A stretch of 64,000 nucleotides of DNA from an uncultured Pseudomonadota bacterium (GTDB taxonomy: Bacteria; Myxococcota_A; UBA796; SXON01): the NCBI GenBank assembly GCA_903844155.1, contig CAIMSU010000268.1:16127-80126 (forward strand), in the 5' to 3' direction. Below the pieces are notes generated by a model. It saw only the letters and a list, made by a program, of their open reading frames with translations, was not told the DNA's origin and did no database searches. A program made the position numbers and the translations under genes. This document shows positions 53,843 through 63,908 of the stretch, piece after piece; within the stretch, counting starts at the first letter, position 1; every line of letters starts with the position of its first letter.

Positions 53843-55279
53843 CTACCCGACGGTCCTCAGCACCATCAGCCGGATCTCCGTCAAGTCCTCCATCGCGAAC
53901 TTCACGCCTTCGCGGCCGACTCCTGAGTCCTTCACGCCACCGTAAGGCATGTGATCCACGCGCCACGATGGCACGTCGCCGATGACGACCCCGCCGCACT
54001 CGATCTCGTTCCACGCCTTGTTGGCCTTGTAGATGTCGCGGGTGAAAACGCCCGCCTGCAGTCCGAACGCGCTGTCGTTGACCTCGCGGATCGCCTCATC
54101 GAAGTCATCGAAGGCACCCATGGTCGCGACCGGCCCGAAGGCCTCCTCGCAGTAGAGTTTGCAGCGTCGCGGCACCCCTTCGAGCAACGTGGGCTCAAAC
54201 ATCGGGCCGTTCCGTCCGCCCCCACAGAGGAGCGTCGCGCCGTTCTCCACCGCATCCGCAACCCATTCCTGCAGCCGGATCGCCTCTTTTTCGTCGATCA
54301 CTGGCCCGATGAACGTGTCCTCCGCCCGCGGGTCCCCCATCTTCAACGCCCTCGTCGCCACGACCAGCCGGTCGCGCAATTCGGCGTACAACGAGCGATG
54401 GGCGATGATGCGCTGCACGCTGATGCAGCTCTGGCCCGACTGGTAGAAGGCCCCCACCACGATCCGCTTCACCACGTCATCGAGATCCGAGCCCTCGTCC
54501 ACGACGCACGCGGCGTTCCCCCCAAGCTCCAGGATCACCTTCTTCTTTCCAGCCCGAGCCTTCATGTCCCAGCCAACCTGCGGAGAGCCTGTGAAGCTCA
54601 GCAGCTTCAGCCGCGGGTCCGTGGTGAACAGGTCGCCGTCGTCCCGGTTGCAGGGCAGCACGGAGAAAGCCCCCTTGGGAAGGTCCGTTTCCGCGAGGAT
54701 TTCGCCGATGATCAGGCTGCCGACCGGCGTGCGCGTAGCGGGCTTCAGCACCCACGGGCAACCGACTGCGATGGCGGGGGCGATCTTGTGAGCGACCAGG
54801 TTGAGCGGGAAGTTGAACGGGGAGATGAACGAGACGGGGCCGATGGGGACGCGCTTCCACATCCCGGAATAGCCCTTCGCACGTGGCGAAATCTCGAGAT
54901 CCATGATCTCCCCGGTCATCCGTGTGGCCTCCTCCATGGCCACCCGGAACGTGTCGATCAAGCGGGTCACCTCGCCTCGTGCGTCCTTGATCGGCTTTCC
55001 GGCCTCAACGCAGAGCGACTCGGCCAACTCGTCAAACCTTTCTTGAAAGCGGCGAATACAGTGGGCCAGGACCGCGGCACGGGCGTAGGCCGGCATGCGG
55101 CGGCAGGGTTCGGCAGCCGCCGCAGCGGCCGCAATTGCAGCGTCGACCGTCGCCCTGTCGGCAAGCGCCACGCGAGTGGCCACGTTGCCGGTGTACTTGT
55201 CCTTGACGTCAAGCAGCGCGCTGCCGTACGCCGGAGTATTTGCAAGGTAGTACGGGTATGATTCACGGAGAGCGGGCAT
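53843..55279 (-). CDS. NAD(P)-dependent aldehyde dehydrogenase (lactaldehyde/GAPN-like)
   Basis: This 478-residue protein has SPFNFPLNLVAHKIAPAIA (~152), the catalytic Glu in VILELGGNAACVV (~249) and the nucleophile Cys in SGQSCISVQR (~284). The opening WKRVPIGPVSFISPFNFPLN is like that of lactaldehyde and non-phosphorylating glyceraldehyde-3-phosphate dehydrogenases. It oxidises an aldehyde to the acid; the substrate is not set by the context. Lies between the metallophosphoesterase gene and the outer-membrane protein gene, all on the minus strand. Confidence 0.93.
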   Translation of the reverse strand: MPALRESYPYYLANTPAYGSALLDVKDKYTGNVATRVALADRATVDAAIAAAAAAAEPCRRMPAYARAAVLAHCIRRFQERFDELAESLCVEAGKPIKDARGEVTRLIDTFRVAMEEATRMTGEIMDLEISPRAKGYSGMWKRVPIGPVSFISPFNFPLNLVAHKIAPAIAVGCPWVLKPATRTPVGSLIIGEILAETDLPKGAFSVLPCNRDDGDLFTTDPRLKLLSFTGSPQVGWDMKARAGKKKVILELGGNAACVVDEGSDLDDVVKRIVVGAFYQSGQSCISVQRIIAHRSLYAELRDRLVVATRALKMGDPRAEDTFIGPVIDEKEAIRLQEWVADAVENGATLLCGGGRNGPMFEPTLLEGVPRRCKLYCEEAFGPVATMGAFDDFDEAIREVNDSAFGLQAGVFTRDIYKANKAWNEIECGGVVIGDVPSWRVDHMPYGGVKDSGVGREGVKFAMEDLTEIRLMVLRTVG

Positions 55280-55306
55280 GGATACCTCTGCGGCCCCGTC
55301 CCGTTA

Positions 55307-57076
55307 TCACCACCGCGCCCGCACCGTCCCCGTCAGCATCGATGCAATGCCGCCACCCATGTCGGGAGCGCCGAAGAGGTAGGCCCCTTGAACCAGAACG
55401 TCAGGGCGGATCCGTACTGACCGGTACCCGACGGGAACGCCGCCAACGCGGACCGCGACGTCGATCTCGGTGCCCAGCGCACGCCGGCTCGTCGGCTGAC
55501 CGAGGTAGTTCGTGGGTGTTCCCCCATTTCGGAAGGTGTAGTACGGCTGCTCAATGGGCGCCGTCGACCACGCCCGCATCACCCCCGCGCGCACGCCAAG
55601 CCACGCGAGCGGCGCAACATCCATCACCGGTTGCGCAAAGATCGCCCGTCGAAAGCTGCCCTCCGTAACGGTGAGGTCGGCGCCGTCCGGAGCCTGCCCG
55701 GCGTTCCCCGGATCGCTGATGAGCGCGTAATCAGCCGCCTCGATCCCACCCATCTGCTCACGGTAAAGCAACATCCCCACATCGTAGTCGCGGTCAAACG
55801 TGAAGTCACCGGACACGCCGTCGTTGGGGTCGGCGTCCCCGGAGGCCCAGCCGGCGCGCACCTTCGCGGACCAGACGTCGTGAGCCGGCGGTAACTTTGC
55901 GGGGTTTGAACTGGGTGGCAGGTCCTCCGCCAGGCCGAACGAGTAACCGCTGACGCTCCTCGCGACGCCAAGGTAGCCCGTCGCGCCGTGTGCGAGGATC
56001 GCGATGCCATCGGTGGAATTGTAGGTCTCAGTGCGTGTGGTGTGACCCCGGATCCCGGCGAACTCGCCGCCCGCCCGTAGCTCCAAAGCCCCGACGGCAA
56101 CGTGCCCTTCGCCGTACCCATCGATGACGCCGAGCCGCGTGGTTCGCGCGATCGTCTCGCCATTCAACAACGGCTCGGTCTGATCACGGTACACGCCGTA
56201 GATCCCGAAAACGTTCCCGCTCTGTGGCGTGTAGGCCGCCGCGAGCACGCCCTGCCACGCCACCTGCCCCGCTGGACCGAAGACGCCCGCGCGCACGAGG
56301 TCGTCCTGGACCACGCGGTCCCCCGCGATCGCCAACGTGAGGGGGAATGCGCCCTTTTGAAACGGTCGCGTGCCCAGTCGCAGCCGAAGCACACGATCCC
56401 CAAAGTCCGACCGGCCGAACTCAGCATCGTGGTTCCCATCGTTCGCCACCATCCCCAGTCCCCAGTACGAGGTCGTCAGACCCGCCTGCACGCCGATGGG
56501 GCCGAGGCGGAGCTCACCGACCGCCTCCCTGGGCAGGAAACTATGGGCGTACAAGACCCCAATCTGTTCGCGGTGGCGCTCGTCGATCGAGCCGGGGAGG
56601 TCCCAGGGATCGCCGGCGAGTTGGCCCGAGAACACGTCCCAGGATGTGGACACGGACCAGGGAAGCGCGGCGGCCGGGTTGGACGGTCGGAGGTCGATGC
56701 CGGCCCGCAGACGCTGGTCGAGCACTGGCCCCTGACCGAGCTGGGTGCCCGCCGCGTCGAGCGTGAGCGTTGGCGGCAGGCTGCCGATGTACCGCAGCTC
56801 GCCGTAGGACCTCAGCGTGACCGGGCCGTGGAAGCAGCCGATCACGACAGCGTCCGGCGGGCCATTGCAATACGTTGGTGCTACCGGCTGATAGCCACTG
56901 CGGCCAGCGTGTATCGGGGCCGGCGACGAGGAGCCGGCCCCGCCCGCGGTCGGCGAGGGCATCGGCTGGCCCGTTGCGGGGCCCGGGGCGTCCGCAAGCC
57001 CATCGCCCGAAACCGCAGCGACAACCACCTGTTCCTCGCGCGCGGCTGGCCCGGCTGGCCCACCGGAAGCGCTCAC
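55307..57076 (-). CDS. Outer-membrane beta-barrel-like protein paired with a lipase-like lipoprotein
   Basis: This 589-residue protein has a strand-rich pattern with frequent alternating aromatics/Gly (SYGELRYIGS, TSYWGLGMVANDGNHD, GVRAGVMRAW) and ends VRARW, typical of a barrel. The first ~60 residues are Gly/Pro/Ala/Ser-rich with no clear signal peptide. The GTG at 57076 overlaps the upstream gene's stop (GTGA), so the pair is co-translated. It may be a porin or a receptor/exporter for its partner. No family recognised. Confidence 0.62.
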   Translation of the reverse strand: MSASGGPAGPAAREEQVVVAAVSGDGLADAPGPATGQPMPSPTAGGAGSSSPAPIHAGRSGYQPVAPTYCNGPPDAVVIGCFHGPVTLRSYGELRYIGSLPPTLTLDAAGTQLGQGPVLDQRLRAGIDLRPSNPAAALPWSVSTSWDVFSGQLAGDPWDLPGSIDERHREQIGVLYAHSFLPREAVGELRLGPIGVQAGLTTSYWGLGMVANDGNHDAEFGRSDFGDRVLRLRLGTRPFQKGAFPLTLAIAGDRVVQDDLVRAGVFGPAGQVAWQGVLAAAYTPQSGNVFGIYGVYRDQTEPLLNGETIARTTRLGVIDGYGEGHVAVGALELRAGGEFAGIRGHTTRTETYNSTDGIAILAHGATGYLGVARSVSGYSFGLAEDLPPSSNPAKLPPAHDVWSAKVRAGWASGDADPNDGVSGDFTFDRDYDVGMLLYREQMGGIEAADYALISDPGNAGQAPDGADLTVTEGSFRRAIFAQPVMDVAPLAWLGVRAGVMRAWSTAPIEQPYYTFRNGGTPTNYLGQPTSRRALGTEIDVAVRVGGVPVGYRSVRIRPDVLVQGAYLFGAPDMGGGIASMLTGTVRARW

Positions 57077-60000
57077 TGCGGCACCGGCGGGATCCACGCG
57101 CAGGTCGCGGTGGCGAGGCACGGATCATCGACGACCGCGGCGCCATCATCCTGGAAGAAGGTGGCGATCTGGAGGATCTCGAAGGTGTCGAAGTCAAACG
57201 CGGCGCTGGGCTGCGGGAGCCCGAAGCCGTGCTGGCCTGTGGGGTTGACGTACGGAAGGCGGAGCGCCAGGACGCCACCCTCGTGTGGCGCGACGGCCCG
57301 AAGCGGCGCATCCGACGGGGCCCCCGTTCCGTCCGTGCCATTGTCGAGATCATCGGCGTCGAACAGGCATGAATTGCCGTTCACATCGGTGTATGGACCA
57401 AACTCCTCCAGCCCCTCCACCACCCCCCGATCGATCAGGAACTGGTCCTCCGTCATGGCGTACCGCGGGTCCACGTCTACACGATCGATCACGCCCGCGG
57501 AGCGCGCCAGTGCGAGGCCGGAGTTGATGTTCACGTACGGGTCGCCCGGCGTTGGCACGATCAGCATGTTCACCGGCTTGTCACCGCCGATCTCAGCGAG
57601 ATCGGGCAACGGATCCAGCGCGTAGTGTGGGGCGTAGGCGATGGGGTCGCCCGGCTCCAGCAGCATCCCAAAGGCCATCGCCACCCGCCGCAATTCCGGC
57701 GTGCCGCGGATGTAACCAAACCCGTACGACGCTGCGACCAGCGGAGAGCCAGCAGCCATGGTCGTCCCCTCGTTGGCGACCGCGGTCTGGAAGCTGTCGA
57801 TCGTCGCGACCTCCACCCCGCCGTCCTCCGGGGCCTTGTCGTAGAAGTGGAGGACAAGCCGGTCGCCAAGCCCAGCGTTCTCGGGGTCGCTGAAACCCTG
57901 GCGCTCGTATGCGTCCAGCGCGTCTGCCGCGATCGAAACCCGGAAGCTTCCGTCGGCCGGGATGTACCCCTCCCGACTCGTCCCCTTGTCCAGGTTCTCC
58001 ACGACGATGGCGCCGCCGGACGGGAACGTCGGCAGGGTGGCGACCGGCACGTCCACCATGTCGGTCACCGAATTCACCTCCTCCACGACCTGCAGGCTGC
58101 CATCGCCGTTCGGATAGCCAAGGATCAACGGTGTCATCAGCCGGCCGGACATCGCCTCGACCGCACCGCCGATCTCGGTCCGCACCGCGACGTCGAGAAG
58201 GCCTCCGCCGGGCACGATGGGCGCCCAGGCTGTGACCTCTGGGATCACGGCCCCGGCCACCGCGGCGTTGATCCCTCCGAGCGACCCCCCGACGATGTAG
58301 AACTTCGCGTTGGGGCCTCCGATGTCAGGCTGCCCGTCGTTGTCCCAGTCGCAGGAGGCCTGCGTCCCGCCTCCAGAGAGCGTCATCTGGCCCTGTCCGC
58401 ACGCCTGCAAGCTGTGAACCATCTGCATCCAGTCGACCGCGGCCTGCCGCACCATGTCGCGGGTGTGGAAGGCATCGGCAGTCCATTGATCGCCGCCAGA
58501 GTCGGGAACGCCGTCGTTGTTCAAGTCTCGCTGCCGACCGTCGAGCAGGTGATCGAGGAAGGGAGCGACCCCCGCGCTTGTCAGGTAGCCGCGGATGATC
58601 GCGAGCTGATCGTCGGGCAAGGACAGGCCATGACCCGGAAAATCCGCCGCGCATGCAGCCATGCCCAGCCGGTTGAATGCCCACGCGTAGCCCAGGAAGT
58701 CGAACCGGTTTGAACCGTACCCGTGCCCGAAGAGAACCACGGGAAACGGCGCTTTGACGGCGGGATGCCCATCCACGCCGTCGCGTGGCTTGGGAAGCAC
58801 GCACGTGAACGTGACCCGCTGGGGTTGCGCCGAATACGTCCCCTTCATCGGGTCCAATTGCCACCACTCGTCCGCATCCCAGTTCCCGCCGTCGTCCCGG
58901 TCCGCCAGGAAGTACGGCGTAACGAATGTGCCGCCGACAACCACGTCGGAGAACGCGTTGTAGTTGGACGTCAGCGCGTCGGCGCTCTCGCCGGAGAAGA
59001 GCCCGAGCGACACCAGTTGCTCCATCAAGATGGAGATGGGAAGCCGGTAGTAGCTCGGGCCATCGGTCGGTTCACCCGGAAGGTTGTGCAGGATCGGGGC
59101 TTCGCTCACCGCCGCCGGATACGCAGCCTGCAACGTGGCGAAAGGCCCCTTGCCATGCAGGCCGCGGTGGATGTCGACAAGGTCCCCGGTCACCCGCCCG
59201 GTCGTGAACACCCAGGCGAACGCGACGTTGTCCAGGCTCAAACCGAGCTTTGGTAGCGCGTCCGAAACCGGCGCCAGCGCGTCCGTCTGGCTCAGGTGAT
59301 TGACGTACGCCCACGGCGAGCGCACCGGCTGCCCGTCTTCACCGACGAGCCGATCCGTCAGGACGACCGCGTATTTTCCTTCCTCGCGAAGGGGGACGAC
59401 CGGCCGCAGGATCAGCGTGTTCGACTCGCGTTCGTACCACGTCAGCAGGTCAGCGCGCGAATCCCCGCCCAACGGATACACGTTGGGGCTGTCGAGGACG
59501 CCGTCGTTGTCGAGGTCCTCGCCCCAGTCAAGCTGCCCGTTGCCGTTCGCATCTTCGTCGACGGTGTCGAACACCAGGGATGGATCCGCTGCGCGGGAGT
59601 CATTCGGAAAGTACCGGTTGGGGTCCGGAACGTCCATCGGAAAGCGGCCCTGGCCGATGTCGATGGCGGCGGGCTGCAGGTAGTTGGGCGATGCCGGGTC
59701 CACGTCGATCACGTAGACCGCGTCGTCATCAAACTCGCTGCCGTCGGTCCGGCGATCGTCCCGGTGGCGGGCGGCGATGGTGTCGAGGTCCAGGGGCGCG
59801 TCGAACGCGACCGTGATGGGCGCGTAGATCCCGAAGCCGACGAGCTCGTTGATCTTCGCCCGGGCGGCGGACTCTTCGTCCGTGGCGGCTTCGAGCGGGA
59901 GGTTCAGGCGAAGGCCGGTGACGCTCCCGGGATCCGGCCGAGTGGCCAGATCGTTGGGAAAAGGGATGTTCGCGAGCGGCTTTGCGTCCCAATCGACGGT

Positions 60001-60132
60001 GACCGTGGGGCCTGTACCGACTGGAGTACGGCGCAGACCCTCGGGACCGCTGACGCACGAAAGCAGGAACACCGCCAGCAATCCGATGAGGGCGCTGCAC
60101 ATCGGGCCAGGGGGCGGACGTAGAGGACGCAT
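57073..60132 (-). CDS. Large secreted lipoprotein with alpha/beta-hydrolase (lipase-like) domain
   Basis: This ~1019-residue protein has a lipobox LLSC (~26) and an N-terminal Ig/adhesion-like region with ANIPFPNDLATRPDP (~51), also seen in bacterial lipase/virulence-type proteins. Calcium-type loops follow (DEDANGNGQLDWGEDLDNDG, ~200). The hydrolase core has FGHGYGSNRFDFLGY (~460) and a GxSxG-like elbow in IVGGSLGGINA (~615) with the Ser nucleophile. The rest is beta-rich. The start at 60132 gives a compact signal; the frame extends ten codons upstream. Probably an extracellular esterase/lipase anchored at the cell surface, operating with the overlapping outer-membrane protein. Confidence 0.75.
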   Translation of the reverse strand: MRPLRPPPGPMCSALIGLLAVFLLSCVSGPEGLRRTPVGTGPTVTVDWDAKPLANIPFPNDLATRPDPGSVTGLRLNLPLEAATDEESAARAKINELVGFGIYAPITVAFDAPLDLDTIAARHRDDRRTDGSEFDDDAVYVIDVDPASPNYLQPAAIDIGQGRFPMDVPDPNRYFPNDSRAADPSLVFDTVDEDANGNGQLDWGEDLDNDGVLDSPNVYPLGGDSRADLLTWYERESNTLILRPVVPLREEGKYAVVLTDRLVGEDGQPVRSPWAYVNHLSQTDALAPVSDALPKLGLSLDNVAFAWVFTTGRVTGDLVDIHRGLHGKGPFATLQAAYPAAVSEAPILHNLPGEPTDGPSYYRLPISILMEQLVSLGLFSGESADALTSNYNAFSDVVVGGTFVTPYFLADRDDGGNWDADEWWQLDPMKGTYSAQPQRVTFTCVLPKPRDGVDGHPAVKAPFPVVLFGHGYGSNRFDFLGYAWAFNRLGMAACAADFPGHGLSLPDDQLAIIRGYLTSAGVAPFLDHLLDGRQRDLNNDGVPDSGGDQWTADAFHTRDMVRQAAVDWMQMVHSLQACGQGQMTLSGGGTQASCDWDNDGQPDIGGPNAKFYIVGGSLGGINAAVAGAVIPEVTAWAPIVPGGGLLDVAVRTEIGGAVEAMSGRLMTPLILGYPNGDGSLQVVEEVNSVTDMVDVPVATLPTFPSGGAIVVENLDKGTSREGYIPADGSFRVSIAADALDAYERQGFSDPENAGLGDRLVLHFYDKAPEDGGVEVATIDSFQTAVANEGTTMAAGSPLVAASYGFGYIRGTPELRRVAMAFGMLLEPGDPIAYAPHYALDPLPDLAEIGGDKPVNMLIVPTPGDPYVNINSGLALARSAGVIDRVDVDPRYAMTEDQFLIDRGVVEGLEEFGPYTDVNGNSCLFDADDLDNGTDGTGAPSDAPLRAVAPHEGGVLALRLPYVNPTGQHGFGLPQPSAAFDFDTFEILQIATFFQDDGAAVVDDPCLATATCAWIPPVPQ

Positions 60133-60208
60133 CGGGGACAACCTACCGCGGGCCGGGGCCAAAAAATGGCCGCCGGCAAAACAACCGCCGTCGGCGCCCC
60201 TCCGACGG

Positions 60209-61642
60209 TCAGGCGAGGTTGACCCAGACGCTCTTGAGCTGGGTCAGCTCCTCAAGCACCGCGCGGCCATTTTCCCGGCCGAAGCCCGATTGCTTGTAGC
60301 CCCCGTAGGGACTGGCGGCGTCGAAGCGATTGTACGTGTTGATCCAGACCGTCCCGGCACGAATGCGCGCGGCGAGCGTGTGGGCCTTCCGGATGTCCCG
60401 TGTCCAGATACCGGCGGCGAGCCCAAACTCGGTGGCATCCGCAAGCCGGGCCGCCTTTTCGACGGCGTCGTCGTCGTCAAACGGGAGGATCGCGAGGACC
60501 GGACCGAAGATCTCCTCGCGCGCGATCGCCATGGCGCCGCTGACGTCTGAAAACACGGTGGGCTCGACGTAGTAGCCGGGTCCGGTCGCGCCGCCGCCTG
60601 CCCGTCGCGACGCGCCCTCCGCGTCGCCCTTGCCGATGTAGTGCACGACCCGATCACGGTGGGCCGCCGAAACTAAGGGTCCCATCTGTGTTTTCGGGTC
60701 GAGGGGGTCACCGAGGACCAGCGCGCGCGTGCCCGCGACTACCGTATCAACGACCTGATCGAGGATCGATCGCTGCACCAGGAGCCGGCTGCCCGCGGTG
60801 CAAAGCTGCCCCTGGTTGTAGAAGACCGCGGAGACAGCGGCCTTTGCAGCGGTGTCGACATCGGCGTCGGCAAAAACGATGTTGGGGCTCTTGCCACCGA
60901 GCTCCAGGGAGAGCTTCTTCAGCGTCCCAGCCGCAGCGCGCATGATGATCCGGCCCGTGTCCGTACCGCCCGTGAACGAGATCTTGGCGACGTCCACGTG
61001 GTCGACGAGCGCCGCGCCCGCCTCCTCGCCAAGCCCCGTGATGACGTTCAACACGCCGGGCGGAAGGCCGGCTTCGGCGAGGATCTCTGCCAGGCGCAGC
61101 GAGGAGAGGCTCGCCTCTTCGGGCGGCTTGAGCACCACGCAGTTGCCAACCGCGAGAGCCGGCGCGATCTTCCGCGCGGCCAGCAGGAGCGGAAAGTTCC
61201 ACGGGATGATCGCGCCGATCACGCCGAGCGGCTCCCGGAGCGTGTAGTTCAGGATCGGCCCGCGGACCGGGATCGTCTCTCCCGTCAGCTTCGTCGCCCA
61301 GCCCGCAAAGTAGAAGAACGTGTCCGCCGTGCGAGGCACATCGATCGCCGTCGAATTGGCGATGGGCTTGCCGGTGTCCAACGATTCAAGCCGTGCAAGC
61401 TCCGGAAGGTGCGCCAGGACCAGTTCGCCGGCTCGCCACAGGATCCGCTGCCGCTCATTGGGGTCCATCCGTGACCAGGCCGGAAAAGCCGCCTTCGCCG
61501 AAGCGACCGCCCGGTCGACGTCCTCGCGCTTTCCGCGTGCGAGCGTGGCGAGGCGCTGCCCAGTCGCGGGGTTCGGGGTGTCGAGGGTCTCGCCCGAGAG
61601 GGCGTCGAGCGACTGATTCTGGATCCAGAGCTTGGCGATCAT
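60209..61642 (-). CDS. Aldehyde dehydrogenase (betaine-aldehyde-dehydrogenase-like)
   Basis: This 477-residue protein has ETIPVRGPILNYTLREPLGV (~123), PWNFPLLLAARKIAPALAVG (~148), the catalytic Glu in LSLELGGKSPNIVF (~246) and Cys in YNQGQLCTAGSRLLVQ (~284). The end FGRENGRAVLEELTQLKSVWV matches the class that oxidises betaine aldehyde, aminoaldehydes or similar. The ATG at 61642 has GGCGGGG upstream; an alternative GTG lies five codons earlier. The adjacent amino-acid transporter suggests, but does not prove, an amine- or amino-acid-derived aldehyde. Confidence 0.93.
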   Translation of the reverse strand: MIAKLWIQNQSLDALSGETLDTPNPATGQRLATLARGKREDVDRAVASAKAAFPAWSRMDPNERQRILWRAGELVLAHLPELARLESLDTGKPIANSTAIDVPRTADTFFYFAGWATKLTGETIPVRGPILNYTLREPLGVIGAIIPWNFPLLLAARKIAPALAVGNCVVLKPPEEASLSSLRLAEILAEAGLPPGVLNVITGLGEEAGAALVDHVDVAKISFTGGTDTGRIIMRAAAGTLKKLSLELGGKSPNIVFADADVDTAAKAAVSAVFYNQGQLCTAGSRLLVQRSILDQVVDTVVAGTRALVLGDPLDPKTQMGPLVSAAHRDRVVHYIGKGDAEGASRRAGGGATGPGYYVEPTVFSDVSGAMAIAREEIFGPVLAILPFDDDDAVEKAARLADATEFGLAAGIWTRDIRKAHTLAARIRAGTVWINTYNRFDAASPYGGYKQSGFGRENGRAVLEELTQLKSVWVNLA

Positions 61643-61684
61643 GTCCCCGCCTATCACCCACGCCGGCCTCGTCCCCGAACGCGC

Positions 61685-62428
61685 CTACTTCGCCGCCTGG
61701 ACCAGGAAGGACTTTGTGGTGGGGTGCTGCGGATCAGCGAAGACCTGCGCAGGAGGCCCGTTCTCGACGTCGTACCCGTCCGCGAAGACGTGCACCCGAG
61801 TCGCCACGCTCCGCGCGAAGTTCATCGAGTGCGTGACCACGATCATCGTCTGGCCCTCCTTCGCAAGATCGGCCATGACCGCCAGGACTTCGCCTGCCAT
61901 CACGGGGTCGAGCGCGCTTGTCGGCTCGTCAAACAGGATGGCCTCGGGCCGCATCACCAGCGTCCGTGCGATGGCGACACGCTGCTGTTGCCCACCTGAA
62001 AGGTCGCGCGGGTAACTGTTGTGCTTGGAAGCGAGACCGACCCGGTCGAGGATCACGGTGGCGCGGGCGCGAGCGCTGTCCTGCGACTCGCCGAGCACCA
62101 TCATCGGCGCCTCGATGAGGTTCTGCATGACCGTGAGATGCGGGAACAGGTTGAATTGCTGGAAGACGAAGCCGACCGTGCGACGAACCCCCTCCAGCAG
62201 CTTCGGGTGGGTGCGCTGTGTGGTCGCCGGCGTGAGCGTGTGGGCGCCGACGGTGACCTCGCCGCCCTGAAAGGGCTCCAGCCCGTTGATGCACCGCAAG
62301 AACGTGCTCTTTCCACCCCCGGAGGGCCCGATCACCGCGTCCACCTCCCCCTTCGGAACTTCGAGCGAGATGCCCTTGAGCACTTCCAGCGCCCCATGCC
62401 GCTTCACCAGATTCGTGACCTTGATCAT
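61685..62428 (-). CDS. Polar-amino-acid ABC transporter ATPase (GlnQ-like)
   Basis: This 247-residue ATPase has Walker A IGPSGGGKSTFLR (~33), Q-loop VFQQFNLFPHLTV (~88), signature LSGGQQQRVAIARTL (~144) and Walker B AILFDEPTSALDP (~163). The signature and D-loop are of the amino-acid uptake group (GlnQ/HisP/ArtP). Its ATG overlaps the stop of the binding-protein/permease fusion (ATGA), indicating one transporter. Confidence 0.94.
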   Translation of the reverse strand: MIKVTNLVKRHGALEVLKGISLEVPKGEVDAVIGPSGGGKSTFLRCINGLEPFQGGEVTVGAHTLTPATTQRTHPKLLEGVRRTVGFVFQQFNLFPHLTVMQNLIEAPMMVLGESQDSARARATVILDRVGLASKHNSYPRDLSGGQQQRVAIARTLVMRPEAILFDEPTSALDPVMAGEVLAVMADLAKEGQTMIVVTHSMNFARSVATRVHVFADGYDVENGPPAQVFADPQHPTTKSFLVQAAK

Positions 62429-63801
62429 ACGCTCACCTGCCCCAGGTTACGCTCGATGCGGCGGGAGACAACCGACATCGGATAACTCATCGCCAGATAC
62501 AAGAAGGCGGTCATCCCCATCAATTCGATGGTGGCCTGCGTCGACATGGAGAGCACGGAGAACCGCTTGGTCAGCTCCACCAGGGTGATGACGGAGCAGA
62601 CGCTGGTGTCCTTGAACAGGGCAATGAAGTCGTTCATGACAGGGGGAATGACGATTCGCACGGCCTGGGGCACGATGATCCGGCGGATCGCGAGGGGTCT
62701 GGACATCCCCAACGAGAGCGCGGCCTCCATCTGCCCCGTCGGTATGGCTTGCAGCCCGGCTCGATAGATCTCCGACTCATACGCGGAATAGTTGATGGCC
62801 AGGCCCAGGACCCCACAAGCGAAGGCGGGGATGTTGATGCCCAGCTCCGGCAGGAAGAAGAACACGAAGTAGAGCTGCAACATGACCGGCGTTCCACGCA
62901 GCAATTCGACGTAGGCGGCGAGCGGCCACTTCATCCACGCCGGACCGTAGAGACGCCCGACCGCGATGATCAGGCCGGCGGTGATCGCCAGGGGAAAGGA
63001 GAGGAACGACAAAACCACCGTCAGACCCGCCGACTCCAGCATGACGCCGCCATACGACTTCACCACCTGCCAGCCGTGCTCCCGAGCATCGGTCGTCACC
63101 ACCGCCTGGGTAGGCATCACGTTCTTCTCGACCTTCGTTGCCACCGCCTTGTTCAATCCGAAGAACCTCGACTCCTGCGCGATCTGGTCGAGCTGCTCCT
63201 GGTTTTTGTCCCAGATCCCGTATTTCGTGTAGATGTTCTGGAGATCGCCGTTGCGCACCATCAGTACGATCGCCTCGTTGATCGCCTGCAACACCGGGCT
63301 GTCGCCCTTCCGCACGTAGATGACGTAGTAGCCCGTGTACCGAGGTGCCTCCACCGGGACCAGCCCGGGAAAGCGGGGGGCGTAGAAGCTGGCGATGGGC
63401 GTGTCTTCAAGGGTGGCGTCGAGCTTGCCGGTCTCCACCTCGCGCATGGTGTCCGTGTTCCCGTCGTAGTCGATGACCTCACACGCTTTGGAGTTGTCGC
63501 CCGCGCCATCGCCGCAAAACTCCCGCATCCTCGTCTCCGCTGCAGATCCGGTCAGTACGCCGATTTTTCCGTGATTGGCCCGCACAGCGTCCCAACTCGT
63601 GAACGTCGGATCGTTCTTTCGAGCCATGAGCTGCAGGGCGTACACATAGTAGGGAATGCTCGCGTCCATCACCTCGAGGCGCTCGGGCGTGAACTCATAC
63701 CCGTTCATGATCATGTCCACCTTCCCCGCGGTGAGCATGTCCGGCATGTGATCCCAGTCGCCCTGCACGAAGTCGGGCTTGAGCTTCATGTATTCTGCCA
63801 T
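62425..63801 (-). CDS. Amino-acid ABC transporter binding-protein/permease fusion, 5'-truncated
   Basis: The C-terminal ~210 residues are a HisM-type permease with the EAA loop ALSLGMSRPLAIRRIIVPQ (~377). The ~230 residues before it are a type II amino-acid-binding domain (DWDHMPDMLTAGKVDMIMNG ~16-35; ATLEDTPIASFYAPR ~129). The homologous reading continues upstream of the ATG at 63801 as AYGGGPYVFPKDDN, with no start codon, to a TAA at 63892-63894. The signal peptide and first strand are therefore missing. As written, the binding domain would not be exported. Either a disrupted gene or an assembly join; the ATPase gene overlaps its 3' end. Confidence 0.75.
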   Translation of the reverse strand: MAEYMKLKPDFVQGDWDHMPDMLTAGKVDMIMNGYEFTPERLEVMDASIPYYVYALQLMARKNDPTFTSWDAVRANHGKIGVLTGSAAETRMREFCGDGAGDNSKACEVIDYDGNTDTMREVETGKLDATLEDTPIASFYAPRFPGLVPVEAPRYTGYYVIYVRKGDSPVLQAINEAIVLMVRNGDLQNIYTKYGIWDKNQEQLDQIAQESRFFGLNKAVATKVEKNVMPTQAVVTTDAREHGWQVVKSYGGVMLESAGLTVVLSFLSFPLAITAGLIIAVGRLYGPAWMKWPLAAYVELLRGTPVMLQLYFVFFFLPELGINIPAFACGVLGLAINYSAYESEIYRAGLQAIPTGQMEAALSLGMSRPLAIRRIIVPQAVRIVIPPVMNDFIALFKDTSVCSVITLVELTKRFSVLSMSTQATIELMGMTAFLYLAMSYPMSVVSRRIERNLGQVSV

Positions 63802-63908
63802 CTTGCCCGCGAGGTCGTACTCGAACCCCGTGACCTCGTCGGCGTTGTCATCCTTCGGGAAGACGTAGGGGCCGCCCCCATAGGCGCTAACTTACTTGAC
63901 ACGTCAAG
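63802..63908 (-). other. Breakpoint region upstream of the truncated transporter gene
   Basis: 63802-63891 (minus) still encodes binding-protein sequence in frame, ending upstream at TAA (63892-63894). Immediately beyond is the palindrome CTTGACACGTCAAG (63896-63909, 6-base arms around AC). Nothing further resembles a signal peptide in any minus-strand frame. Confidence 0.55.
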
